DNA of 64,000 bases. It comes from Paenibacillus amylolyticus. GTDB taxonomy: Bacteria; Bacillota; Bacilli; Paenibacillales; Paenibacillaceae. The stretch lies in assembly GCF_029689945.1 (NCBI RefSeq), contig NZ_CP121451.1:6014001-6078000 (forward strand). The letters are read 5' to 3'. Under the pieces are notes generated by a model. It made no database searches. It was not told the DNA's origin and was given only the letters and a program-made list of their open reading frames with translations. Below are positions 1 to 9,623 of the stretch, piece after piece. The position numbers and the translations under genes were made by a program. Numbering within the stretch: position 1 is the first letter of the stretch; every line of letters starts with the position of its first letter.

Positions 1-593
1 TACCATGGTTAATCCTGTATGTTTTTCATCAGGTTCCCATCTCCGATATTGTACACCGAAGTCTACAGCTGAATGAACCGCTCGTCCCAGAGTTGCACCT
101 CAATATACCGTTCCGGACCCTTATCACCCTGCCGGTTCCATTCCTGCGGCCAACCATAGGTACGAATTACTTCTATGATTTCATCTTTGGTATAGATCTG
201 TTTACGGTATGGTTTATCGTCCGAATAACGCATTGTTGGAAACAAGTCCCCGTAGGTAAAACTCACAACTTCGGCTGGAAGATCTCCCCACGGAATGATC
301 ACATGATTGGGTTCTGAATACCAGGATGACAACCATTCACATGCTCCGAGTGTTAGATAATGGGGATATAATTGTACCGGCTTACCACCCTTGGCAACAA
401 ATTGCTCATATGCTCTTTGCTCAAGTGCTCTGCGAATGGTCATGTAATCAGCGGGTCGCCGACTGGCAAAGTTTCTTCCCTGAAGACGGATCTTCTGGCT
501 AACTGTTTCTGCTTCAACCGCAGACAGGCTGGAGAGATTTCTGAAAGGACCAAGACTTTGTTCAAAATAATGATATGCATTCCAGTCGTTCAA
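1..593 (-). CDS. Uncharacterised protein, cut by window edge, frameshifted
   Basis: I do not recognise the family. The chosen start is TTG at 593, 7 nt after AAAGGAGG; the in-frame ATG at 614 lies in the ribosome site itself. One frame runs about 176 residues to a TAG at 63-65. Just past it the neighbouring frame stays open to the window edge and reads like protein (VQYRRWEPDEKHTG), which fits one missing G near 66. So the gene probably continues out of the window. It is rich in Trp and Tyr, with no signal peptide or membrane segment. The downstream side is unseen. Confidence 0.55.
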
Positions 594-747
594 CCCTTCT
601 CCTCCTTTGAACAAGATAGATTTGGACTATAAATCAGTTGATCGAATCGTTAATCTCAATTATTAATAAGGTAATTTTATCCAAAATATGATAAACTGGA
701 CATACGAGATTACTTCATTCAATTGAATCGCAACAGGAGGTCATCCT

Positions 748-1014
748 ATGTTTGGTGTTAACGTGAAAAAAATAGAAGATCAACTGGTCATTCGCTGGCA
801 GTTTTCCAAAATTGAAATTCCCATCGCTCATATCACATCGGTCACCCTGGATGATACGTACGGTGGCAGCGAACCATCCGCCATTCGGATCGGTCCAGTC
901 AATGGTACAAGCGAGAGGATTCTGATACGCACGGTTCAGCAATCGTACATTTTATTCACTTCCAGCGTGACTTTATATCCCCATATCCAAGCTATGTTAC
1001 CCCCGTCAAACTAG
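748..1014 (+). CDS. SunI/YnzG-like PH-domain small protein
   Basis: 88 residues, preceded by AGGAGG at 735-740 with 7 nt spacing. The opening MFGVNVKKIEDQLVIRWQFS and the later LDDTYGG and IRIG segments resemble the bacterial PH-like fold of the sublancin immunity protein SunI and its YnzG-type relatives, which are common as free-standing genes in Bacillus and Paenibacillus. The family fold is mostly beta strand. This copy lacks the membrane helix of true SunI, and no bacteriocin gene is nearby, so an immunity role is not supported. Stands alone and convergent with the sugar ABC cluster. Confidence 0.7.
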   Translation: MFGVNVKKIEDQLVIRWQFSKIEIPIAHITSVTLDDTYGGSEPSAIRIGPVNGTSERILIRTVQQSYILFTSSVTLYPHIQAMLPPSN

Positions 1015-1087
1015 ATTGTTGTTCGATCCGATTCGCATGTTTCTTGGAAGAAGGATTCCATTTACATATGCGCGCCACCATCAAATG

Positions 1088-1132
1088 AAGCGTTAGTATT
1101 CGCATGAATTCTTACAGCGAATACTAACGCTT
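1088..1132. terminator. Bidirectional hairpin terminator between convergent genes
   Basis: Perfect 16-bp inverted repeat: arms 1088-1103 (AAGCGTTAGTATTCGC) and 1117-1132 with a 13-nt loop. It lies between the stop of the SunI-like gene and the stop of the last permease gene. U-tracts on either side are weak, so efficiency is uncertain. Confidence 0.7.
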
Positions 1133-1157
1133 CTCTCATTCCAATTCAACACTCTAG

Positions 1158-2168
1158 TTAACCCACAACCCCAGAGCGCTCAATACTCTCCACGAAATAG
1201 CGCTGTACAAAAAGATACAAAATAATTAGCGGTGCAATCGCGAGCAAAATGCCTGTATCCACAATCATGGCCACATAGTTCGGATCGGCCTTAATGCCCG
1301 AGTTCGAACCAAAGCCCATCAGTTGCGGGATCAACTGGTTCGCCTGAGCAGGCAAGGAAGCCACCTTCAACGAGATCAGCGGACTTTCACTCATGAATAA
1401 TGCGGAATAAAACGTATCGTTGTACTGCCATACAAAAGAGAACAGAATAACCGTAATCAGTGGCGAGATCGCATTGGGCAACATGATGCGGGCAAACGTC
1501 TTGAATCCACCTGCGCCGTCAATCAGCGCAGCCTCCTCGATCTCCTTCGGCATGCCCTTGAAGAACTGACGGAAGATGTAGATGAACAACCCCGCCTTCA
1601 GCCCTCCCGCTGTAGCCGCCGTAATCACGGAAGGCCAATACGTATTCAGCAGATTGATGCCATTCTTTCCGGTGAATAACTGGATGATGCCCATAAAGTC
1701 AAAGCTGCGGAAATGCAGATACATCGGCACCATGAGTGTGCTTGTTGGCACCAGAATCGTTAGAATCACCAGTACAAAGAGCACATTGCTACCCGGAAAA
1801 GAAAACCGGGCGAAGCCGTATCCGGCAAGTGCACAGGATATGGCTGTCAGAAGCGTTGTGATGGTAACGAACAATAACGTGTTCGCCAGCAGAGGCAGAT
1901 AATCCATCACTTGCGCCGCCAGACGAATATTATCCAACGTAAAATGCTGAGGAATCATATAGATCGTTGGATTGTAAATATCCTGCTTATCCTTGAACGC
2001 GACTGACACTTTAAGAAATAACGGATATAAAATAATAAATGAAATACCAATGACCAAAGCATATCTGAATATGGAATAGAGAAGATCCGATGTCTTGTTT
2101 CGCACCCGCTGCATGTGGTAATTCTGCTTGGGAACTACCACCATGCGATCTGTTCCTGATGCAGCCAT
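1158..2168 (-). CDS. Carbohydrate ABC transporter permease, MalG type
   Basis: 336 residues with six predicted membrane helices. The cytoplasmic EAA loop that docks the ATPase is clear near residues 217-235 (EEAALIDGAGGFKTFARIML), placing it in the MalG/LacG branch of binding-protein-dependent transport permeases. The N-terminal cytosolic extension of about 30 residues is longer than usual. Start ATG follows GGGAGG. It is the last gene of the minus-strand cluster beginning at 14100, partner of the permease at 2197-3095. No ATPase gene is present, so it probably uses a shared MsmX-type ATPase encoded elsewhere (inference). Confidence 0.9.
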   Translation of the reverse strand: MAASGTDRMVVVPKQNYHMQRVRNKTSDLLYSIFRYALVIGISFIILYPLFLKVSVAFKDKQDIYNPTIYMIPQHFTLDNIRLAAQVMDYLPLLANTLLFVTITTLLTAISCALAGYGFARFSFPGSNVLFVLVILTILVPTSTLMVPMYLHFRSFDFMGIIQLFTGKNGINLLNTYWPSVITAATAGGLKAGLFIYIFRQFFKGMPKEIEEAALIDGAGGFKTFARIMLPNAISPLITVILFSFVWQYNDTFYSALFMSESPLISLKVASLPAQANQLIPQLMGFGSNSGIKADPNYVAMIVDTGILLAIAPLIILYLFVQRYFVESIERSGVVG

Positions 2169-2196
2169 AATCTGAAGCCTCCCTCAATGTGAACCG

Positions 2197-3095
2197 TCAG
2201 TTGTAATGAACGCGCCGGGATAACACCCAGCCCACTACGATCAGCACAAGGCCAATCACCAGCGTATACAGCCAGGACATCGCCGAGCTTAAGCCAAAGT
2301 TCTGGGTTTTGAAAGCCGTCTGATAGATGGCCTGGGTGACCGGACTTCCAGCAAATGAATCAATGATTGTATAGATGACATTCGTCAGAATTAACGGACT
2401 GACCATGGGAAATGTAATTTTCCAGAATGATTCATAGGCTGTTGCCCCTTCGATCTTCGCAACCTCGTACATCGATCCCGGTACCGATTGCAGCGCGGCG
2501 AGAAGATCAGAATCTGAACGCCTGAGCTGCTAATAATCTCATAGATTCGCATGATGGCTTCTACAATGTAATCCACATAAGCCATCGGCAATCCCACGTC
2601 CGCCAGCATCCGCACAATGGAAACCACGTTGAACGAAGCACCACCATCGGCTGATGCATCAACCGCACTGGCATCCCCCATCAGATTGATTAATCCCGCA
2701 GACTCAGCTGCTGCAACTGCACTGGAAGCCAGAATAACCGGCAGGAAAAAGATCGCACGTGCCATCGTTCTGCCTCTGAACTTCTGATTGAGCAGTGTCG
2801 CCGTGAACAGACTGAAAAACAGAATCATCGGCACGTTCAGTACCATCGCTCCTACCGAATCGACCAGAATCCGGTTAAACGTCGCGTCAACCAGAAGCGC
2901 ATCCGTGAAATTTTTCAATCCAACGAAGTCCAGAACGTATCCGCCTGGAGCAACAGACAGATTACTCAGACTGAACCGAATGGATTGCAGGAGCGGCGTG
3001 GCAAAGAGGAAGATGAAACCGAGCAGCCACGGAGAAATAAATGCAAGTCCAAGCAGCGATCTCCGTGACTTCAACGATAATCGAATGGTTCTCAT
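2197..3095 (-). CDS. Carbohydrate ABC transporter permease, MalF type (frameshifted as read)
   Basis: First half MRTIRLSLKSRRSLLGLAFI and on, second half YEVAKIEGATAYESFWKITF, are in different frames. Restoring one G at about 2500-2502 on the plus strand gives ...QILIFLAALQSVPGSMYEVA..., a classical permease with the EAA loop intact and about 299 residues. Its start ATG overlaps the DUF5696 stop by ATGA, implying translational coupling. Partner of the MalG-type permease just downstream. The region around residues 110-175, with an inserted Ala/Asp/Ser-rich stretch, is less typical. Confidence 0.85.
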
Positions 3096-5677
3096 CGGTT
3101 CACTCCTCCCACCACATAGTCCATCCCGCCAATCGTTGTTCCATCGACGCTTACTGCATCCGCATTGTAATTCACAAGGATGGATGTACCATCAGTATAG
3201 GTGACTCGGACCACACCATCCTGAATGCGTTCATGTCTGAGAATCTGCTCATTCCCCAGCTTTCCCAGTACTTCATTGGTCTGCTTATACAGGGCAATAG
3301 CGTCATCTACCCAATATTCATAGTCTGTTGCGTATGCCGAATCATAATTCGTCAGCTTCAGCCTGGATGATGGTTCATAGGTCCATTGAAAATACGGAGC
3401 TGCCCCTAGCTCCAGACTGCGCAGCAGCTGTTTGCGGAGATCCTGATCCCCTGACGTGTTCATCGGCACTGCCGCATAGTTCATGTATCCATGAATGACC
3501 ATCGCATAAAAAGGAACCTCTTCATCGGTAATATTGAACCGACTCGACCCTGCGGGTACATTCACAACATGTTGTGCACTTCCCCAAGCGTAACTATTGG
3601 CTGCGGATACCATCAGGTTCGGATAGGACTGTTGCAACTTGCCCAGCTGCTCCTTCACAATGTTCTTCGCCGTCTCTCGATGAATCACCCGATTATCCCG
3701 ATAATCCGAGGTCAGAACCTGCCCAAGATCACGGAGGGATAATCCGCCGAGGTCCAGTTGATTGAATTTGTCAGCAAACTCACTCACCACATAAGGAAGC
3801 TTGGCCGCGGAGAGCAGATAATAGCTATCTCTACTCTGATCCATGCGATTAAGCGCAGGATTGTACGGATACAATTCTGCTGTCTCCTTTGTGACAAACC
3901 GTGCCGCATCCGAGGAAGGAGCAAAGCGCAGATCATCGTGATATATGTGCTGGAAAGCCACATCCGGGAACAAGGCTCCACCTGACTGCTCCAACTTAGC
4001 GGACAATGCCTGAAGTTCGGCACGATTGCCTATTTCGCGTTCCAACTTCACCTGGGTTGGTGTATGATGGCTGATGCCACCACCGAACCATCCCTGATAC
4101 CGCATGTGTACGCGATGCACACCCTCCTGCTGTAACTTCGCCGCTATTTCCGCAGCCTGTTCGTACGTTGTCATAGCTAAAGTGGAGCGGTAGGGTACGC
4201 TCAGGAAGGAAGCCTTTATGTCCACTGCACCAAGTACATCCACATAGAACGGCAACTCTGTCTGTTCTGCGAGCGGCTTCAGTACGTCCTGCTCTATCAA
4301 CTTTCGCTGATACAAGCGGGCCATACCCGAGTAGCTTGCATCTTCTCCATGAAGGAAATGGTAGCGAACCTGAATATCTCCACGATAAGGCGCTTCGCTA
4401 AGTAGTTGGATCTCCTGCATTTTCTGCGAAGTGTACATCTCCAATTCATCTTCACCCCGCAGGGAAAAGGTTGCATTCACATGGTTGTAGCTGTTCTGTC
4501 TGCCTCCAATATCCGCGGAGATACTGGCCATTCCGTCCCCTTTTTCAATGACTGCAAACCACGCATTCTCCCCGTTCTTCAGACCAAACACAGGCATATG
4601 CGCAGATTCACTAACCTGAGGACGACTGAGCGAATTATCATTCGGGTCTGTGCCATAGACGCGCTGTACATATTGCTCTTCCTCAGTTTTGCCATTGTTC
4701 AGGTGGATCAGGCTGCCGGAACCATCCGGTACGAGCATATAACCCTCGCCTTTCGTATCCGCAGCGCCAAAGTAAGCAAGCAAATCAATATTCCGAATGC
4801 GGTATTGCCCACTTTCCTCGATCTGACTCAGAGGCACGGTCACAACAAGCGCTCCCTGCTCCAAACGGTATTCCACAGAAATCACAAAGCTTGGTTTATC
4901 CGATACGCCTCCGCCTTCGACCCCGTTCTCCTGATTGTCATAAGCGAGATCGTCCGCTGTGTAACCTGCCGTCTCAAAAGCACTCAACATCTTGTTCAAT
5001 ACAAGCTGCTTCGAAATCTGTCCATCCAGCCGCTCCAGAATATCCGGATTATTCTTGGTTGGATAATAACGGGCAGACGTGTATCTTGCGACAGTAGCGT
5101 CCAGCTTGGAAAGAACCTTCTCCTCAAGTCGCTGCTTGCTAATCAGTTTCGGCAGTGCATCAATCCCAAGTGATGTATCACCCAGTGTATAGTTGACCCG
5201 AATCCCCTGATCGATCTGGCCCGCTGTGAATTGTTTGTTGCTAATACTCGAACTGAAATTTGGAAAATTCTCCAAAGTGCCCATCGAATCCCGGAAAGAC
5301 ACGTTCAACTGGGAGGACAATACCTCTTTTTCATATGCGGAAGCGAGACTGTCCTCAGCCCGTTCTTTCGGGTTGCTATACCAGATCTCTCCACTTTTCC
5401 CGTCACGTACGGCAATTTCCGTTGTCTCCTCGTTATAGTACAGGGATAACCCCTGATCTTCGGCGACCAATTGCATGCCAGGTACCCCTTGCGAAGAGTC
5501 ACCAAGAAACTTCAACGGTTCCTCAGTGACGGGCATAGCTCTTGTTGTTGTGTCCAGATAAGCCGCAGCTTCTACGGCAGGAACCCCCCTGTTGTTTATA
5601 TACAGCAGCCCGGCTGCAATCATGATTACAGCTGTACCACCAGCCAGCACCGTATATAGTCGTTGCCTTTTGTTCAC
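3092..5677 (-). CDS. DUF5696 protein, membrane-anchored, possible glycosidase-like
   Basis: 861 residues from a GTG start behind AAAGGAGG. An N-terminal helix (about residues 8-27) acts as uncleaved signal or anchor, so the body is outside the cell. The sequence matches what I know as DUF5696: beta-rich N-terminal half, then an alpha/beta stretch (about 470-800) with segments such as VHRVHMRYQGWFGGG and VSAANSYAWGSAQHV, and a beta C-terminus (TYTDGTSILVNYNAD) like those ending many glycoside hydrolases. A TIM-barrel hydrolase role is inference only; no catalytic residues are assigned. Sits between YIP1 and the last permease pair. Confidence 0.75.
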   Translation of the reverse strand: MNKRQRLYTVLAGGTAVIMIAAGLLYINNRGVPAVEAAAYLDTTTRAMPVTEEPLKFLGDSSQGVPGMQLVAEDQGLSLYYNEETTEIAVRDGKSGEIWYSNPKERAEDSLASAYEKEVLSSQLNVSFRDSMGTLENFPNFSSSISNKQFTAGQIDQGIRVNYTLGDTSLGIDALPKLISKQRLEEKVLSKLDATVARYTSARYYPTKNNPDILERLDGQISKQLVLNKMLSAFETAGYTADDLAYDNQENGVEGGGVSDKPSFVISVEYRLEQGALVVTVPLSQIEESGQYRIRNIDLLAYFGAADTKGEGYMLVPDGSGSLIHLNNGKTEEEQYVQRVYGTDPNDNSLSRPQVSESAHMPVFGLKNGENAWFAVIEKGDGMASISADIGGRQNSYNHVNATFSLRGEDELEMYTSQKMQEIQLLSEAPYRGDIQVRYHFLHGEDASYSGMARLYQRKLIEQDVLKPLAEQTELPFYVDVLGAVDIKASFLSVPYRSTLAMTTYEQAAEIAAKLQQEGVHRVHMRYQGWFGGGISHHTPTQVKLEREIGNRAELQALSAKLEQSGGALFPDVAFQHIYHDDLRFAPSSDAARFVTKETAELYPYNPALNRMDQSRDSYYLLSAAKLPYVVSEFADKFNQLDLGGLSLRDLGQVLTSDYRDNRVIHRETAKNIVKEQLGKLQQSYPNLMVSAANSYAWGSAQHVVNVPAGSSRFNITDEEVPFYAMVIHGYMNYAAVPMNTSGDQDLRKQLLRSLELGAAPYFQWTYEPSSRLKLTNYDSAYATDYEYWVDDAIALYKQTNEVLGKLGNEQILRHERIQDGVVRVTYTDGTSILVNYNADAVSVDGTTIGGMDYVVGGVNR

Positions 5678-5691
5678 GGATGCCGCCTCCT

Positions 5692-6312
5692 TTAGGTCCG
5701 AAAAATCAACTCACGGTAAATGTTATAACCGAATTCGTACAGCTGTTGCAGCATGCTGAAGACGAGCGCCCCAAGGAACACGATAATGCCCATCACAATC
5801 AGCGTCAGTACCATCGTAATGATCGTTTTAATCACTGTGTACTGGTGCACCGTCATCATTCCAATGAACAGAAGCAGTACAAACCAGAAGAACGCGATGC
5901 TGTTGAACAAATAATAAAAAGCCGTCTCCTCCTGCACCATAAACCGACTGATCACGATCATTGGGGCATAGATCAGAATAACCGGAATGAGCGAGTAACC
6001 TGTCGCCAGCACGATCTCTCTGAACTTGCCTTCTCCTTCCATCAAGGTTGTAACTGCCCAGTTGGCCGTGCACCATAGAAAGAACGGGACCGCAACTGTA
6101 GCGATCTCGATGATGCTGTTAATCGTGCGAGGATCGATGTAATTGACGAGAAATCCTGCGTACTGCTTTTGCAAAATCATCATCACAATCGTAAGTACCA
6201 GTGCTGCAAAAGCAACAAGCAACCGCCCCCGGTTATCCGACTTGAGGTCCCAGAATGCATCAATGGGGTGAAAAATGAGATGCAGCGGAAACTTAATGAA
6301 ATCCTGCTTCAC
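5692..6312 (-). CDS. YIP1-family membrane protein
   Basis: 206 residues, five predicted membrane helices, starting MKQDFIKFPLHLIFHPIDAF. The opening segment and the overall helix pattern fit the bacterial YIP1 domain. The function of bacterial members is unknown. It lies 2 nt after the NHL/TPR gene and 14 nt before DUF5696, so the three are almost certainly one transcript and probably one membrane assembly next to the transporter (inference). Confidence 0.75.
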   Translation of the reverse strand: MKQDFIKFPLHLIFHPIDAFWDLKSDNRGRLLVAFAALVLTIVMMILQKQYAGFLVNYIDPRTINSIIEIATVAVPFFLWCTANWAVTTLMEGEGKFREIVLATGYSLIPVILIYAPMIVISRFMVQEETAFYYLFNSIAFFWFVLLLFIGMMTVHQYTVIKTIITMVLTLIVMGIIVFLGALVFSMLQQLYEFGYNIYRELIFRT

Positions 6313-6314
6313 GA

Positions 6315-7760
6315 TCAGCCTGCCTCCTCCGTCTCCATTTCAGCTGCCACCCGGGTCAGGATCAGAATGACAATCAGCGTGATTACAACGGTCAGGAATG
6401 TACCAAAGTGTTCCTTCATCATCTCCCGCCGATGCCTCTTGAACGCGACAGAATAACTCTTGCGGTCCATCCCAAGTTCAAAATAACCCAACGCTTCCTC
6501 GTTTTTCTTCTCCATTAATAAGGACTTGCCTATACCGATATAGGCGATGTCATAGTTGGCATTCAGCTTCAGTACTTCTCGCCATATATTCACAGCCTCG
6601 GTGTCCTCGCCCCGATAGTGGAGTGCCACCGCTTCATTGACACGGGTCCCAAAACGGGTTGGCTCATAGACGACAAGGTTGTTCTTGCCCCGATCCAGAA
6701 CCAAGTGATGCTCACCCGATTGTTCAATCGCAACTGGCGTTTTGAGCGTGCCCACCTGGTTTCCTTTGCCGCCGTATATGTAGAGCAGATGACCTTCATC
6801 GTCGTATGTGAACACCCGGTTCTGTGTCGCATCCAGTACACTGTACATGCCGTTGCCCAACACTTTGACATCAATCAGTTTGGATGGCCCCGGATTGTTG
6901 CGGAACCGGATATCGCCTTTGACATCGTAATAACCAAACCGTTTCAGTACATCTTCGCCAGAGGGATTCAGCCGCTTGATCGGTTCATTCGAGCCAGGAT
7001 CAATATTCGTCGCATACACGAATCCTTTGGGGTCGATATCTGCATTGGAGAACTCCGTTGGCACGAACAGGACCATCTGTGCGCGCTGGGCTTTGGTGGA
7101 TAACATGCGCCAGATATATTCGCCATAGTCGCGCTCCACTTTGTTGGTACCGACATATCCTATGAATTCCCCACTCTCGTCAAACTGCATAATCCCTTCA
7201 TAGACCCCCTGTGCCACAACATATACTCGGCCCACATGGTCTACCGTCAGCTTCAAGGGCTGGAACTGGAATTGGGTCGATAGGATATCCGACTCGGGCT
7301 TCGTGATGGTATGCATCAACGTCCCTTCTCCATCCAGGACAACGACACGACTATTGCCTGTATCAGCGACGTATATGTGTTCTTCTTCATTCACGAACAA
7401 TCCGCCCGGAAGATTGAAGGTTTCCTTGCTGCCCTCCATCATGAATCCATCAATGACGCGCAGCAGTTTAAAACGACTGTCCAATACGATAATTCGACTA
7501 TTGCCGCTATCCAAAATATAGATCAACCCGGAGGGTGAAACGTTCACATCAGAAGGGTCTTTGAACGCACTAATGCCGAGGTCACGACCAGATATAGTAC
7601 GCTCAGGCAGATAGGCATCTGGTGAAGGTACAGCCTCTTTCCAATAGTTGTAGTTATAACTCTCATACGGCGCCGGGGAGGCCACCGCAGGCACGGCATT
7701 CACCAGCAGCAGAGATACTGCCGCCAGTAGAACAAGCCATCTTTTCACTGTGCATGCCAT
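6315..7760 (-). CDS. Secreted/membrane NHL-repeat protein with TPR and C-terminal anchor
   Basis: 481 residues. Signal peptide at about 1-27 ending AVASPAP. Several NHL-type beta-propeller repeats follow, for example GLIYILDSGNSRIIVLD near residue 85 and HIYVADTGNSRVVVLD near 135. A TPR-like pair (about 375-440, EAVNIWREVLKLNANYDIAY) and a final membrane helix (about 455-474) complete it. The propeller is thus outside and tethered. It is likely an extracytoplasmic scaffold or ligand sensor for the cluster rather than an enzyme (inference). Confidence 0.75.
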   Translation of the reverse strand: MACTVKRWLVLLAAVSLLLVNAVPAVASPAPYESYNYNYWKEAVPSPDAYLPERTISGRDLGISAFKDPSDVNVSPSGLIYILDSGNSRIIVLDSRFKLLRVIDGFMMEGSKETFNLPGGLFVNEEEHIYVADTGNSRVVVLDGEGTLMHTITKPESDILSTQFQFQPLKLTVDHVGRVYVVAQGVYEGIMQFDESGEFIGYVGTNKVERDYGEYIWRMLSTKAQRAQMVLFVPTEFSNADIDPKGFVYATNIDPGSNEPIKRLNPSGEDVLKRFGYYDVKGDIRFRNNPGPSKLIDVKVLGNGMYSVLDATQNRVFTYDDEGHLLYIYGGKGNQVGTLKTPVAIEQSGEHHLVLDRGKNNLVVYEPTRFGTRVNEAVALHYRGEDTEAVNIWREVLKLNANYDIAYIGIGKSLLMEKKNEEALGYFELGMDRKSYSVAFKRHRREMMKEHFGTFLTVVITLIVILILTRVAAEMETEEAG

Positions 7761-7771
7761 ATCGTTCCCCC

Positions 7772-8635
7772 TTAATCCTTCATGCCCGAGCTCGCCATCG
7801 TCTCAATGATCCGGCTCTGCGAGAAAATAAATAGCGTGATCGGCACACTCATCAGTATAAGCGCTACCGCAGCTCCCGCTCCTGCCCGGGATATTCCGCC
7901 CTGGATAATCTGACCCGCTGCATAATGCAGGGTCTTGAGCTGCTCGCTGTAGATATATCCATTGCCATCACTGCCCCATAACATCTGGAACAGCAGAATG
8001 ATCAACGTAAGCCAGGCTGGCTTCACATTGGGCATGACAATGGACCAGAAGATCCGGTATTCACTGGCACCGTCAATCTTGGCTGCTTCCAGCAAGGCAT
8101 CCGGGATCTGCTCCATGAATTGTTTCATCAGATACAATCCAAGTGAATAGGCAAATGCCGGAATAATAACAGCCCAGTACGTATCAATCCATCCGAGCCA
8201 TGACATGATCATATAGTTCGGAATTGCCGTAACTGCCGGTGTGAACATCAGTGATAGTACGACTACCTGGAACATGAATACTTTGCCTGGAAACTTGTGT
8301 TTGGCAAGCGGGTAGGCCGCCGCGGAAGCAAGTAACACGTGACCTACAATTCCGATGCCTGTAATAAATACCGTGTTGAATATATAGCGTGAGAACGGCA
8401 CCCACGATTCGCTCATCAGATTCAGCAGATCTGTAAAGTTGCTGAACGTGGGATTTTTGACAAATAGCGTGGGCGGAAAAGTGAAGATTTCATCCAATGG
8501 TTTGAACGCATTGTTGATGGCATAGATCAGCGGCAGCACCATGAAGGCACCAAATACGAGCAGAAGGGCAAACAGGGAGAGACTTCCCGACAGCGAGCGA
8601 TTCACCCGCTTTTTGCCTGACGCAATTACAGCCAT
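7772..8635 (-). CDS. Carbohydrate ABC transporter permease, MalG type
   Basis: 287 residues, six helices, EAA loop LEAAKIDGASEYRIFWSIVM near residues 190-210. Standard length for MalG-like permeases. Starts 2 nt after the stop of its MalF-type partner (8638-9549). With the pair at 1158-3095, the cluster holds two complete heterodimeric channels but no ATPase. Confidence 0.9.
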   Translation of the reverse strand: MAVIASGKKRVNRSLSGSLSLFALLLVFGAFMVLPLIYAINNAFKPLDEIFTFPPTLFVKNPTFSNFTDLLNLMSESWVPFSRYIFNTVFITGIGIVGHVLLASAAAYPLAKHKFPGKVFMFQVVVLSLMFTPAVTAIPNYMIMSWLGWIDTYWAVIIPAFAYSLGLYLMKQFMEQIPDALLEAAKIDGASEYRIFWSIVMPNVKPAWLTLIILLFQMLWGSDGNGYIYSEQLKTLHYAAGQIIQGGISRAGAGAAVALILMSVPITLFIFSQSRIIETMASSGMKD

Positions 8636-8637
8636 AG

Positions 8638-9549
8638 CTATTCTCCCACCCTTCGAAGCAGTTTCTGTACCAGCAGGTTGGTACCCACCATAATCATGAA
8701 CAGCACAGTCGCAATCGCCGATGCATATCCCATCTCAAACCGTGTTGTACCAAAGTCGATCAAGTGGGTGACTACCGTCTCTGCTGCATAGTTCACGCTT
8801 GGGAACCCGGCCAGTGCAATCGACACATCGGCCACGGCGAATGAAGTTGTGAGCTGGATGACTGCACCGAACATGAGCTGCGGACGCATCGAAGGCAAGG
8901 TAATGTACCATAACTCTTGCCAGCGATTCTTGATCCCGTCCACGGCTCCCGCTTCGTACAACGTCCGATCCACCGTCTGCAAACCGGCGATAAATGCCAG
9001 AAATCCAGTTCCCAGACTCAGCCACAGCTGCACGAGAATAAGGATTGGCATAATGTACGCTTCCGTCTTCAACCACTGGATCGGCTCCAGCAGAAAACCC
9101 CATTTGATCAACAGCCCATTTGCGATACCATAACGATCTCCCGAGAAGATCATCAGCCAGATGAAATACACATTGCCCGAGATGGAGGGCGCGTAGAAGA
9201 TCAGCGTCATGAACGCTCTCCATTTCGGTGTTAACTCATTAATGATCCACGCGAAGACGAAACAGGCAATATAACTGATCGGTCCGGTAATAATGGCGAA
9301 CAGCAACGTATTCTTGATCGCAATCAGAAATACATCATCCTCCAGAAACAGACGAGTATAGTTCTGCCAGCCAATAAACCGCGGAAATTCCAGCATGTTA
9401 AAGTAGGTGAAGCTGAGTATGATCGAGATGACAACCGGAATCACGGTAAACATAATGAACAGGAGCATATAAGGTGCAAGCAGAACATAGGAATGTTTGC
9501 TGGCCTTCATTTCCTGGAGCTTCCAACTCCACCACGATTTCATGCCCAT
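8638..9549 (-). CDS. Carbohydrate ABC transporter permease, MalF type
   Basis: 303 residues, six helices with a short cytoplasmic N-terminus, and the EAA loop YEAGAVDGIKNRWQELWYIT around residues 215-235. UgpA/MalF-like. About 75 nt downstream of the large solute-binding protein gene, from which it probably receives substrate. Confidence 0.9.
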   Translation of the reverse strand: MGMKSWWSWKLQEMKASKHSYVLLAPYMLLFIMFTVIPVVISIILSFTYFNMLEFPRFIGWQNYTRLFLEDDVFLIAIKNTLLFAIITGPISYIACFVFAWIINELTPKWRAFMTLIFYAPSISGNVYFIWLMIFSGDRYGIANGLLIKWGFLLEPIQWLKTEAYIMPILILVQLWLSLGTGFLAFIAGLQTVDRTLYEAGAVDGIKNRWQELWYITLPSMRPQLMFGAVIQLTTSFAVADVSIALAGFPSVNYAAETVVTHLIDFGTTRFEMGYASAIATVLFMIMVGTNLLVQKLLRRVGE

Positions 9550-9623
9550 CCTTGACGCTTTCTCAGGAGGACTTTTTGTCCGTCTCGGAGTGATATTTGT
9601 GGCACGATTAACCCTCCCTCTAC

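Noticed and set aside
4406..5173. 255-residue plus-strand open frame
   Set aside because: Antisense to DUF5696, no ribosome site, composition unlike a protein; shadow of a long gene.
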